NCBI GenBank assembly: GCA_036380715.1
Contig: DASVEF010000363.1
Span: 1 to 64,000 of the forward strand
Source: UBA5704 sp036380715
GTDB lineage: Bacteria; Acidobacteriota; Thermoanaerobaculia; Multivoradales; UBA5704
Reading direction: 5' to 3'
Length of the DNA stretch: 64,000 nucleotides
Shown piece by piece: positions 1-9,343 of the stretch; the stretch's first letter is position 1, and every line of letters starts with the position of its first letter. The notes under the pieces were generated by a model. That model ran no database searches. It was not told where the DNA came from and worked only from the letters and a program-made list of their open reading frames with translations. The translations under genes and the position numbers were made by a program.

Positions 1-522
1 ACTCTGCTGACCTGGCAGCGTCTCGTGACGATCGAGCGCAGGGGCCTCCGGGGGCTATTGGAGGAGGCCGGAGAGTTTGTGGAGGAGGCCGGAGAGATTG
101 TGGAGGAGGTCGGAGAGTCTCTGGAGGAGGAAGGGAGCCACTGGCCGTTCGGCAACATCGAGGCCCTGTTCGGGGCGAGAGGGCGCCTCCCGATCGAAGG
201 GGAGATCATGGACCTGCTGCGCAACATTCGCGACAACAAGCTCTACAGCCTCGTCCAGCTCAAGCAGATCCGCGACGCGGTAGCGCTCGAGGAGTCCTGC
301 TACACGGCGATCGTCAACCTCTCGGTGGGGCTCGACTCCGCCCCGCTGACGCTCCCCCTGCTTCCGGCCGCGATCGATCTCAAAGCCTACGCGAGCGCGC
401 CCTACGGGCAGGAGTTGGGGCTCCACTACCATAACGGAAGGCTGATTCCCATCAATCCCTACCGGGTGCAGTGCGACTTCAGCATCAAGGACCCGGAAAT
501 CCTCTACTCCGCGACGAGCTGA
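1..522 (+). CDS. Unrecognised protein, C-terminal part only (5' end outside window)
   Basis: The reading frame is open from base 1, so this is the tail of a longer gene; the GTG at 25 is an internal codon or a poor start. About residues 20-46 are a glutamate-rich heptad repeat (VEEAGEF, VEEAGEI, VEEVGES and variants), encoded by a 21-nt tandem repeat and probably a short amphipathic helix. The rest is a mixed-composition soluble domain ending in LIPINPYRVQCDFSIKDPE. I do not recognise the family. It converges on the glycosyltransferase downstream. Confidence 0.6.
   Translation, partial: TLLTWQRLVTIERRGLRGLLEEAGEFVEEAGEIVEEVGESLEEEGSHWPFGNIEALFGARGRLPIEGEIMDLLRNIRDNKLYSLVQLKQIRDAVALEESCYTAIVNLSVGLDSAPLTLPLLPAAIDLKAYASAPYGQELGLHYHNGRLIPINPYRVQCDFSIKDPEILYSATS
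58..138 (+). repeat. In-frame 21-nt tandem repeat, about 4 units
   Basis: The core GGAGGAGGCCGGAGAG recurs every 21 bases from 58 to 138. The first three units differ at one to three positions and the fourth is degenerate. It lies inside the first reading frame and encodes the heptad repeat. Confidence 0.85.
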
Positions 523-584
523 CGCGGCCTCTCCGTGCCAGGAGCAGCCCCGCTCGTCGCTGCTCGGCGGCCTCTGACCGATCT

Positions 585-1790
585 TCAATCGTTGTAGGGA
601 TGTTCCCTCCCCTCCAGGGCCCTCTGGAAGACCGGGAGGAGCTTCTCGGAGACCTGGTCCCAGGTCCGGCTGCGGCCCCGCTCCTCGATCTGCGTGTTGT
701 CCCAGCGGGTCTGGAGGGCCCGGTCCAGGGCGGCCCTCAACGCCTCCACATTCCGCTCCTCGACCAGAATGCCAAGGGAAGGGTGGTCGATGATCTCGGG
801 CACGCCGCCCCAGCCCCGGTTCGCCACAACGGGCAGGCCTATCGCCTGGGCCTCGCAGAGCACATTGGGCCAGCCTTCCCGGGAGCTGGCCAGGACGAAG
901 AGATCCGCCGCGCTGTACCAGTCCGGCAGGTCCCGGTTCAGCACCGCCCCGGGAAAAACAACCCTGCTGTGGATCCCGAGTCTCTCCGCCTGCTTCGCCA
1001 GCCTCTCCTTCTCCTCTCCTTCCCCGGCAATCACCAGGAAGAGATCCTGATCGCGAAGCCCAGCGAATGCCTCCAGGACGAGGTGGAAGCCCTTCCGGGC
1101 GGTGAGGTGTCCCACGGACAGGAGAATCCGTCCGGTGGGCGGCAGCCCCAGCTTGCGCCGGGCTTCGCCGCGATCCCCCTTCCGGAAGAGCTGAACATCC
1201 ACGCCGTTCCCGATGACGGAGGTCTTTTCCGGAGGGGTGCCGAGCTCCACGGCCCTGGTCTGCAGGTCCGAGCATACGCAGATCAGGTGCTGACAGGCCT
1301 CGAGGTTCCTCTGGATCCTGGGCCGGATGGCTGGAAACCGAGGGTAGAGGCTCAGGTCTGTCCCCCGGGCCGAGAGAATGACCGGGATTCCCAACTCGCG
1401 CCCCATCCGGATCCCCGCCGTGCCGTCCGGGTACACGTAGTGACAGTCGATGACGTCGATAGGCCTCTTGCGGTGGATCTCCAGCACCGTACGCCGGACC
1501 GCCTCGGCCATCCAACTTCCATAGAAACGCATGCCCAGCTTGGGAGTGACCAGGTAGCGGGGGTGGTGGATGGGATACCCCCAGGGCTCCTCCAGGGCAG
1601 GCACGCGGGCGTAGACGCGGTAGATGGCGCGCGGGGCGATGGGTATCCTGGGGAAATAAGGGACCGGAGCCAGCACGGTCCAGGCCAGGCCGTACTTTCT
1701 GGTGAAGCTCTCCATCCGGTTGCGGATGAAGACCCCATGGACCGGCTGCAGCGAATTGGGAAACAAGGTCGTCAGAGTCAGAATGTGCAT
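585..1790 (-). CDS. Glycosyltransferase family 4 (GT-B fold)
   Basis: 401 aa, normal for GT4 enzymes. The N-terminal acceptor domain begins HILTLTTLFPNSLQPVHGVFIRNR, typical of exopolysaccharide or teichuronic-type transferases (TuaC/WcaL-like). The C-terminal donor-binding half has GRILLSVGHLTARKGF and the EX7E motif REGWPNVLCEA near residue 310, then VNRGWGGVPEII. It should transfer a nucleotide-activated sugar to a glycan or lipid acceptor at the cytoplasmic face of the membrane. The specific sugar cannot be read. No other polysaccharide genes are adjacent. Confidence 0.88.
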   Translation of the reverse strand: MHILTLTTLFPNSLQPVHGVFIRNRMESFTRKYGLAWTVLAPVPYFPRIPIAPRAIYRVYARVPALEEPWGYPIHHPRYLVTPKLGMRFYGSWMAEAVRRTVLEIHRKRPIDVIDCHYVYPDGTAGIRMGRELGIPVILSARGTDLSLYPRFPAIRPRIQRNLEACQHLICVCSDLQTRAVELGTPPEKTSVIGNGVDVQLFRKGDRGEARRKLGLPPTGRILLSVGHLTARKGFHLVLEAFAGLRDQDLFLVIAGEGEEKERLAKQAERLGIHSRVVFPGAVLNRDLPDWYSAADLFVLASSREGWPNVLCEAQAIGLPVVANRGWGGVPEIIDHPSLGILVEERNVEALRAALDRALQTRWDNTQIEERGRSRTWDQVSEKLLPVFQRALEGREHPYND

Positions 1791-1924
1791 GATTTCTCTT
1801 CGCCAGTGCTACCCACCGAGCCTGACAATATCCTTCTTCGGGCTCCACGTTTCCCTCACCTTCCACGATCTGCCGTGCTGGATAATGGCTTGCAGGAGAT
1901 GCGGCCGGGAAGGAGGCTCCTCGC

Positions 1925-2050
1925 ATGGCCGACAATGTTCGAGTCCGGGGTTGTTGTTGCGGGATTCCGTTCGGCTGCGGCTTCTCGCTGCTCCTCATCG
2001 CCGCCGCCGCTCTCTGGCGGCTCGCCGCGCCGGGCTGGTTCCCCTTCTGA
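1925..2050 (+). CDS. 41-aa Cys-rich single-pass membrane microprotein
   Basis: ATG at 1925 is preceded at 8-nt spacing by a near-perfect Shine-Dalgarno AAGGAGG (1910-1916), and the frame closes with TGA at 2048-2050. The product has a short basic N-terminus, then GCCCGIPFGCGF, then a hydrophobic helix (SLLLIAAAALWRLAA) and PGWFPF. Four cysteines lie just before the membrane segment. The gene is convergent with the tRNA-binding protein gene. Function is unknown. Support is the ribosome site plus a coherent membrane topology; conservation was not testable here. Confidence 0.55.
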   Translation: MADNVRVRGCCCGIPFGCGFSLLLIAAAALWRLAAPGWFPF

Positions 2051-2065
2051 CCGGACGGCGCAACA

Positions 2066-2428
2066 TCAGCCGGCCCGTGTGCCGTTGGGGAGAGGCCGCT
2101 CCGGGACTGCCAGAACCGGCGTGAGGCCGTCGGCGTAGCCGATGTCGAAGAGCATGCCTTCGGAGAGCTCGCCCGCCATCCGACGGGGCTCGAGGTTCAC
2201 CACGAAGAGCGCCTGACGGCCCACGATCTCCTGCGGATCCGCGCGCTCGCGCTTCATGCCGGCGAGGATGTTGCGCTTGTGGTCGCCGAAATCCACGGTG
2301 AGGCGGAGCAGCTTCGAGGAGCCCGGCACGTCCTCGACCACTTCGATCGTGCCGAGGCGGATGTCCAGCGACTCCAGGACGGAGAGCGGCACCGGCGGTT
2401 TCACGGGAGCGGGCTGGCCTGCGTTCAC
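2066..2428 (-). CDS. tRNA-binding (CsaA / EMAP-II-type OB-fold) domain protein
   Basis: About 120 aa consisting of one tRNA-binding OB fold: LDIRLGTIEVVEDVPGSSKLL, LTVDFGDHKRNILAGM, VGRQALFVVNLEPRRMAGELSEGM. This matches the C-terminal domain of methionyl-tRNA synthetase and the stand-alone CsaA/Ytp-type proteins, which bind tRNA or act as small chaperones. The GTG at 2428 overlaps the TGA of the upstream membrane-protein gene as GTGA, the usual sign of translational coupling, so I prefer it to the in-frame start 30 bases upstream. Confidence 0.8.
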   Translation of the reverse strand: MNAGQPAPVKPPVPLSVLESLDIRLGTIEVVEDVPGSSKLLRLTVDFGDHKRNILAGMKRERADPQEIVGRQALFVVNLEPRRMAGELSEGMLFDIGYADGLTPVLAVPERPLPNGTRAG

Positions 2429-2880
2429 CGCGCACCGCCTTTGCGCAGGAGTCGCCACTCCCCCATTATTCCGATCAGATAGGCGATGCCAATGGCCAGC
2501 GCGACGAGGGAGAACACCACGTGGCGGGACGGAATCCCCGCACCGCCAATCCTCTCAACGAGTTGGGGGAAGACCGCAAGGCCCCGCAGTGCGTACAGGG
2601 AACCGATCGCGATCAGTCCGGCCAGCAAGAGCGGCAGGCGCCGGATTTTCCGGGCTCCCGACAATGCATACAGGCCGAAACCGGAGAAAAGGAATACCAA
2701 AACCAGCGTCATGACGGCAGGGGTCCAGGAGCCCCGTTCCTCCAGGACTGCCAGGTCGGGTGCTCCGAAATATCGATACGCGGGAGCGCCGATCGGAATG
2801 ATGACGAGGTGCAGCAGCGCCACGGCAAAGCTGCCGATCGCCGCCAGGATGAGTGACTCTCTGCCGATGCTCTGGATCAT
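2425..2880 (-). CDS. Four-helix integral membrane protein, function unknown
   Basis: 151 aa with four predicted transmembrane helices: LILAAIGSFAVALLHLVIIPIG, VMTLVLVFLFSGFGLYAL, LPLLLAGLIAIGSLYAL and VVFSLVALAIGIAYLIG. The ends are short and polar and the C-terminus is basic (RLLRKGGAR). No catalytic motif is visible. It is the first gene of a two-gene unit and shares a 4-base GTGA overlap with the tRNA-binding gene. Confidence 0.7.
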   Translation of the reverse strand: MIQSIGRESLILAAIGSFAVALLHLVIIPIGAPAYRYFGAPDLAVLEERGSWTPAVMTLVLVFLFSGFGLYALSGARKIRRLPLLLAGLIAIGSLYALRGLAVFPQLVERIGGAGIPSRHVVFSLVALAIGIAYLIGIMGEWRLLRKGGAR

Positions 2881-2904
2881 CGAACCTCCAGGCTTCCGGG
2901 CAGT

Positions 2905-4305
2905 TCAGCCCTGCGCAGCTTCAGTCTTGACGTACTTCAACGGAGAGCTCTCGAGGAGCAGCTTGAGCTTCCCGATCTGCTCCTCCGTCGACCCTTTCAT
3001 CCATCCCTCGGGTGCCACCGAGTACGCCTCTTGAAGCCATTGCTGGCCCTGCGCTTCGTCTCCAAGCCCCACGTACGCTTCTCCCAGCGTCGCCAGAACC
3101 CAGTACCTGCCCTTCTGATACTCCTTCACGGCTTCCGGATTCGCGCCCTGCCCGTCCGGGGCAGGGTTCGCCGCGAGCCACTGCTGACAGATGGAAAGAA
3201 CTTCTTTACGAATGCGGCGCGCCTGCACGAAGTCGGCGATCGCTTCGGCCGGGTCGGAGGTATTCGCGGCCCTGACATTGAGCAGATAGGCGACGTTGAT
3301 CCCATTGTAATAGTCGTTGCGCAGGTAGAAACCTCTCTCGTAAGCGCGCACCGCTTCATCCAGGAGCGTGGCGTCTTTCGTTTTCTCCCAGAGCCGCTTG
3401 TGCACCGAGCCCCAGAGGCCGAGCGTCTCGGTATCGTTGGAAGTCTGCGGGTTGAGGGCGGTGAGCAGGTCGCGCGCCTCCTGCAGAGCCGCCTCCTCCG
3501 AAGGATACTTGCTCTTGTACGTGATGAGCGCAAGGCGCTGAAGGATGTAGGGGTCCTCCGGCTTATCAGGTGCCTGTGCCTTGATCATCCCGCGGGCGAA
3601 GGAGAGAAAGTTTTTCGCCGCGACGAAATCGCCCTTCTTCTGCGCCTCGTCCACCTGCTGCATCAAGAGGCTGTGAGTTGCGGCCATCTCCGGCGCCGCT
3701 CCCTTGTTCGAGGCCTTGAGCTCCTGTCCGTTGCCGGCCTTCTCTGCTGCCTCTGCAGCGGCCTGTACGGCGGCGGCAAGGGCTGGAGGGGTGAGGTTCA
3801 GGAACGTGTAGATGGGGCTGTCTTTGGCGCGGGGCTCCTTTTGCAGGATCTCCACGATGGCCTTGGTGAGCTCCTGACGGAACCGCATCACTTCGCTGAA
3901 GCCGATGTCTTCGCCCAGGTGGTGGTACTGCCGGACGAGGACATGATTCACGTCGAAGGGGAACGTCTTGATGCCGTCCTCGGCGATGACGATCGTGGTG
4001 TGCGGGCGTAGCGCGTGGCGCACCCCGAGCTCGTAGAAGGCATTCTTGTTGGAGGTCGAGAGGTCGGCGACCACCACGTCCGCGTTCAGGAGCTGCTCGT
4101 ACATCGGCAGATCGATCATGCCGGAGTGCACGATCTCGTCGGCGCGGATGCATTTCAGCCCGGCTTCTTCGACGGCAGGCTTGATCATGTTTTTGTACGA
4201 CTTGTCGAGGTCGAGGGTGCGGCCTGACTCGAAGTCTGTCTTCTTGCCGAATCCCATGACGACAAAGCATGTTCCCTTGAGGTTCTCAGGCGTTTCCGTA
4301 GGCAT
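2905..4305 (-). CDS. TIR/deoxyribosyltransferase-like domain fused to TRAFs-binding-like helical domain
   Basis: About 466 aa from the ATG at 4305, which has AAGGAGA 7 nt upstream; a TTG 21 bases further up lacks a site. The N-terminal ~150 residues (TCFVVMGFGKK, ADVVVADLST, NKNAFYELGVRHALR) look like a flavodoxin/TIR-like nucleotide-binding fold. The final D-x-S and Y-E-L-G motifs resemble nucleoside 2-deoxyribosyltransferases and TIR NADases, where the Glu is catalytic. An Ala-rich linker (~175-215) leads to a helical, TPR-like C-terminus (GLWGSVHKRLWEKTKD, RAYERGFYLRNDYYNGINVAYLL) matching the bacterial TRAFs-binding (DUF4071) type. Possible roles are a nucleotide-handling or NAD-cleaving sensor; this is inferred from fold only. 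Confidence 0.65.
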   Translation of the reverse strand: MPTETPENLKGTCFVVMGFGKKTDFESGRTLDLDKSYKNMIKPAVEEAGLKCIRADEIVHSGMIDLPMYEQLLNADVVVADLSTSNKNAFYELGVRHALRPHTTIVIAEDGIKTFPFDVNHVLVRQYHHLGEDIGFSEVMRFRQELTKAIVEILQKEPRAKDSPIYTFLNLTPPALAAAVQAAAEAAEKAGNGQELKASNKGAAPEMAATHSLLMQQVDEAQKKGDFVAAKNFLSFARGMIKAQAPDKPEDPYILQRLALITYKSKYPSEEAALQEARDLLTALNPQTSNDTETLGLWGSVHKRLWEKTKDATLLDEAVRAYERGFYLRNDYYNGINVAYLLNVRAANTSDPAEAIADFVQARRIRKEVLSICQQWLAANPAPDGQGANPEAVKEYQKGRYWVLATLGEAYVGLGDEAQGQQWLQEAYSVAPEGWMKGSTEEQIGKLKLLLESSPLKYVKTEAAQG

Positions 4306-4388
4306 CGACGTCTCTCCTTGCTCCAACAGGCTCAGCAGATATCGACTCCAGGTGTGTGGCTTAAGATGATTCTAACACTGCCGCCCGC

Positions 4389-5174
4389 CTACCCATGCCC
4401 TTTTCGCCCGAGTTGCACCACCAGCGAAGCCGTCGAGGTCGTGTCCGTCCTCTCGAATCCTCGGACCGGCTCGTTGTCGTAGCGCAGCTCGTAGCCGAGG
4501 CGGAGGGCGAGGTGGGCATTGAGGGCGGCCTGGATGCCCAGGTGGCCGTTGATGCGGTAGTCGCCCGTGTTCTCCAGGTCCGGGTAGGTGGTGATCTGGC
4601 TGTTGAATTCGGCCGTCGGCGAGAGCTTGGCGAGGCCGTTGATCTGGACCAGCGCGCCGAAGGAGTCGTCGAAGGGACGCTCGCCCCGCGGCTCTTCGCG
4701 GGTCCAGCTCAGGCCGCTCAGGGTGTGGACCTTCAAGAGCGGCGAGTCGAGGAGCGACCAGCGGAGGCTCGTGTCCAGGATGGTGCGGTAGTCGATGCCC
4801 GCGAAGCGGTTGCGCTCTCCCTTGAGGCCCGCGGTGAGCTGCAGCGTGTCGGCGACCTTGCGCTGGCTTCGCAGTTGGATGTGGTAGTTTTCCGCGGTCT
4901 CCTCATCGTTCCGGGTCGCCTGGACCGCGGCCGCCGCGCCCTCCAGCGACCACGGGCCCCACACCTGGCGGTAGTTGGCGTCGATGCCCGCGGAAGAGGT
5001 GCCGGTGTTGCCGGTGGTGGCGAGGTAGGAGAGGCCGAGCTTAAGGTCCCAGACAGGCTTGGGGGGGACGGGCGGCTGCTGGGCGGCGGCACGGGTTCCG
5101 ATCAGCAGGAGCAGCGCCACGCTCCAGACTCCGAACCTCCACCGCCTTCCAGCCGCCACGTTCGCCGTGCCCAT
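4389..5174 (-). CDS. DUF481 (YdiY-like) outer-membrane beta-barrel protein
   Basis: 261 aa. A signal peptide (FGVWSVALLLLIGTRAAAQ) is followed by alternating beta strands characteristic of the DUF481/YdiY family: WDLKLGLSYLATTGNTGTSS, NYRQVWGPWSLEGAAAAV, LALRLGYELRYDNEPV, and a terminal strand TASLVVQLGRKGHG. The family comprises salt- or acid-inducible outer-membrane barrels of unknown substrate. It is divergent from the thioesterase gene, with a 70-bp intergenic region. Confidence 0.8.
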   Translation of the reverse strand: MGTANVAAGRRWRFGVWSVALLLLIGTRAAAQQPPVPPKPVWDLKLGLSYLATTGNTGTSSAGIDANYRQVWGPWSLEGAAAAVQATRNDEETAENYHIQLRSQRKVADTLQLTAGLKGERNRFAGIDYRTILDTSLRWSLLDSPLLKVHTLSGLSWTREEPRGERPFDDSFGALVQINGLAKLSPTAEFNSQITTYPDLENTGDYRINGHLGIQAALNAHLALRLGYELRYDNEPVRGFERTDTTSTASLVVQLGRKGHG

Positions 5175-5244
5175 TGCGCGATTGTGCCCAGTCTCCCCTT
5201 ATACGAAGATAGACCCCGCCGCGTTTTGCGAGGAAACCCGAGCC

Positions 5245-5742
5245 ATGGACACCCCATTCCCCGTCCGCGACCCCGACTACGGCGCGCGCGTGCGCTCCAG
5301 CTTCGAGCGGCAGAGCTTCATGAAGACGCTCGGGGCCGAGCTGACGGTGGTGGAGCCGGGCTTCTGCGAGATCCGGATGCCCTACCGCGAGGGGCTCGGC
5401 CAGCAGCACGGGTATTTCCATGCCGGTGCGCTCGGCGCGATCGCGGACAGCGCCGGGGGATACGCGGCCTTCACCCTGATGGAGGCGGACGACTCGGTCC
5501 TCTCGGTGGAGTACAAGCTCAACCTCCTGGCTCCAGGACGCGGCGAAACCGCGATCGCGCGGGGACGGGTGGTCCGTCCGGGCCGGACGCTCACCGTCTG
5601 CCAGGTCGAGGTGTTCGTGGTGCGCGGCGGCGCGGAGTCGCTGTGCGCGGCGATGCAGCAGACGGTGATCCGGATGGCCGGACGGCCGGACGATCCGCTA
5701 CCCTCCGCGCCCGGAACAATCCACGGAGGCCCCGGGTTATAG
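5245..5742 (+). CDS. PaaI-family hotdog thioesterase
   Basis: 165 aa from the ATG at 5245, with AGGAAA about 10 bases upstream. A single hotdog domain carries the PaaI signature GQQHGYFHAGALGAIADSAG, followed by SVEYKLNLLAPGRGE and GRTLTVCQVEVFV. Members hydrolyse aryl- or acyl-CoA thioesters in the cytoplasm. The H-G-x-x-x-A-D context gives the likely active-site helix. The frame remains open upstream to 5059, but that part is antisense to DUF481 and was discarded. It precedes prfC by 44 bases. Confidence 0.85.
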   Translation: MDTPFPVRDPDYGARVRSSFERQSFMKTLGAELTVVEPGFCEIRMPYREGLGQQHGYFHAGALGAIADSAGGYAAFTLMEADDSVLSVEYKLNLLAPGRGETAIARGRVVRPGRTLTVCQVEVFVVRGGAESLCAAMQQTVIRMAGRPDDPLPSAPGTIHGGPGL

Positions 5743-5786
5743 GGGGACGGCACCTCCATCCGGACCTCCGGGTCCGCAGGAACTCC

Positions 5787-7382
<1,596 letters not shown>

Positions 7383-8556
7383 GCATCTCTTTCAGCAGCA
7401 GGATGAACAGGACCACGCCGAGCCCGGCGATCACCGCTCCGTAAAGCAGGACCGAGCCGGCGTCTCCGCCGCGCAACAGAAAATCGCGCACCGTCCGGCT
7501 GGTGAGGCCGGCCGCGAGGATCGCCAGTCCCGCCATGGGAAGGAGCGCGCGGCGCCGCAGGTAGGAGACCGCCAGCAGAGCCAGGCCGGGAAACTGGAGG
7601 AGCTGGTAGTGATACCAGGAGATTGGCGAGGCGAGGATCGCGAGAGCGGTCAATGCCGCGAGCCCAAACCGGCCATCCCAGCGATCCTGGCGAGCGCGCC
7701 ATCCCAGAGCCACGAGGCCGAGGGCCAGGGTGGCCAGAGAGACCCCGACCGACAGCGCCTTCCGTCCCGCGTCGAGGTGCAGTCGCGCCACCTCGTTCCC
7801 CACGATCCAGTCTTCGGGGACCGGACCGGAGAGCGGATAGCTGAGCCGCAGGGCGAGCGCCGGAAGGGAGACATTGAGTGAGGCCGGGGTGCCCATCCAG
7901 TACCCGGTGCCGTGAGGGAGATGGGGCGGCGGCAGGAAGACGGCGATCAGGATCAGGGGCAGGGCCACGCAGAGGACCGCCACGGCGATCCCGATCGCGA
8001 AGAGCCTCCGGCTCGCCCGGCCCGCATAGGCGAGCAGCAGGAGACCGGGCCAGATCTTGAGCCCGGCCCCGGCGCCCAGGGCAGCCGCTCCCTGGCTCGG
8101 CCGGTTTCCGTCCGCCCGGACGGCGACCGCCAGCAGGAGCAGCAGGAGCGGATTGACCTGGCCGAGCGCAAGGTTCTCCTGAACCGTCCCGCCCAGCGAC
8201 CCGAGCGCTCCGAGGACCGCGAGCGCCGTCAGGCCTCCTCCCAGAGAGCGCCACAGGATGGCCGCGGACCCCAGCAGACAGGCATGGCTGACCAGGAACC
8301 AGGCCACCCGCGCGCCGTCCAGCGTCATCCAGGCGACCGGCAGGAGGAGGATCGCCAGGAGCGGCGGATAGTCGAAGGTCGGAGTGAAGGGAGATTGGCC
8401 GTCCAGCAGGAGGGCCGCGGACCGGTGGAAGTTGGCGAAGTCGCCCCCCGTCCGGAACAGGAAGGGCCAGACCACCCAGACGTTGCGCCAGAGATAGATG
8501 CCGAGGAACAGGAGGACCAGCAGCCAGACGGCGCGCCGGGTGGGCATCGGCGGGAT

Positions 8557-8605
8557 GGTATCAGAGGACCCTCACCCCCTAGCCAGAGCCCTCCCGAAGC
8601 TCGGG
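8557..8605 (-). repeat. Dispersed GC-rich REP-like repeat, copy 1
   Basis: On the minus strand this reads GGGCTCTGGCTAGGGGGTGA followed by GGGTCC. The GGGCTAGGGGGTGAGGG core recurs at 50172-50222 and 63684-63732. It lies just upstream of the GT87 start and abuts the palindromic array. Confidence 0.6.
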
Positions 8606-8612
8606 ACGACAC

Positions 8613-8727
8613 CTTCTCTCGTTCAACGGGAAGCCTCTCCCGTTCAGCGGGAGACCTCTCCCGTTCAACAGGAAACCTCTCCCGCTCAACAGGAAGCCTC
8701 TCCCGTTCAACGGGAGACCTCTCCCGA
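8613..8727. repeat. 21-bp tandem array of CTCCC...GGGAG palindromes
   Basis: Five full 21-bp units start at 8613, 8634, 8655, 8676 and 8697, with a partial sixth unit. The consensus is CCTCTCCCGTTCAACGGGAG plus A. The best units contain an imperfect dyad (TCTCCCGTT/AACGGGAGA around one C), so transcripts could form a row of small hairpins. The array fills the gap between the stop of the DUF2541-like gene and the start of GT87. Confidence 0.85.
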
Positions 8728-8734
8728 CCCTGGG

Positions 8735-9163
8735 CTAGTTCTTCCCGTACAGCTTGACCGTCGCCTTCTTGCCGCCCAGCGACTGGGCGTCGTACCAGAA
8801 TTCGACGCTGCGGATGGCCCGGTCGCCCCGGCCCTCGACGTCGATGACCCGGGACTCGCCGCCGGCGGGAATGACGTTGCGCAGCTCAACGTTCTGCACG
8901 TCGCCATTGGCGAAGTGGATCTTCATGTCGCGGAACTGGACGGCCCGGCCCTCGACATGGATCTGCAGGCTGCGGAACGTCCCCTTGGAAGCCGTGACCG
9001 CGATCGTGTCGTGGTCGGCGCCGTCGGTCACCGTGCGGGCTCCCAGAAGCTCCCAGCCGCGGGCCCGGTGCTTGCGCGGACCGGCCTCGGCCGGCAGGAC
9101 CATGGACAGCAGGGCGAGGAACGCGAAACCCAGCGCTATGGATCTGGACGTCATGAGTCTCAT
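8735..9163 (-). CDS. Exported DUF2541-like beta-rich protein
   Basis: 142 aa from the ATG at 9163, preceded by AAGGAGAT. A signal peptide (ALGFAFLALLSMVLPAEAG) is followed by WELLGARTVTDGADHDTIAV, FRSLQIHVEGRAVQFRDMKI, VIPAGGESRVIDVEG and RSVEFWYDAQSL. This is the pattern of the small periplasmic DUF2541 family, whose function is unknown. An upstream extension to 9229 lacks a signal-peptide context and was dropped. It is divergent from the alpha/beta hydrolase. Confidence 0.7.
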   Translation of the reverse strand: MRLMTSRSIALGFAFLALLSMVLPAEAGPRKHRARGWELLGARTVTDGADHDTIAVTASKGTFRSLQIHVEGRAVQFRDMKIHFANGDVQNVELRNVIPAGGESRVIDVEGRGDRAIRSVEFWYDAQSLGGKKATVKLYGKN

Positions 9164-9343
9164 GGCGATCTCCTTTTCCGTTCTCTGGTTCGATACTACC
9201 TGCTTCACCCTCCTGGAACCCACGTTCACGGACTTTCCTGCGGCCCCGATCTCAAGGTGAGAGGATCACCGCGCGACTGGCGTTTCAAGAGAGGTGGTAG
9301 TCTTTACCCCTCCAACCAACAGACCTACGAGGTATTTGCAGTC

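Noticed and set aside
8613..8727. Possible CRISPR array
   Set aside because: Units are contiguous 21-bp repeats with no unique spacers, and no cas genes are present. The same applies to 28242-28452.
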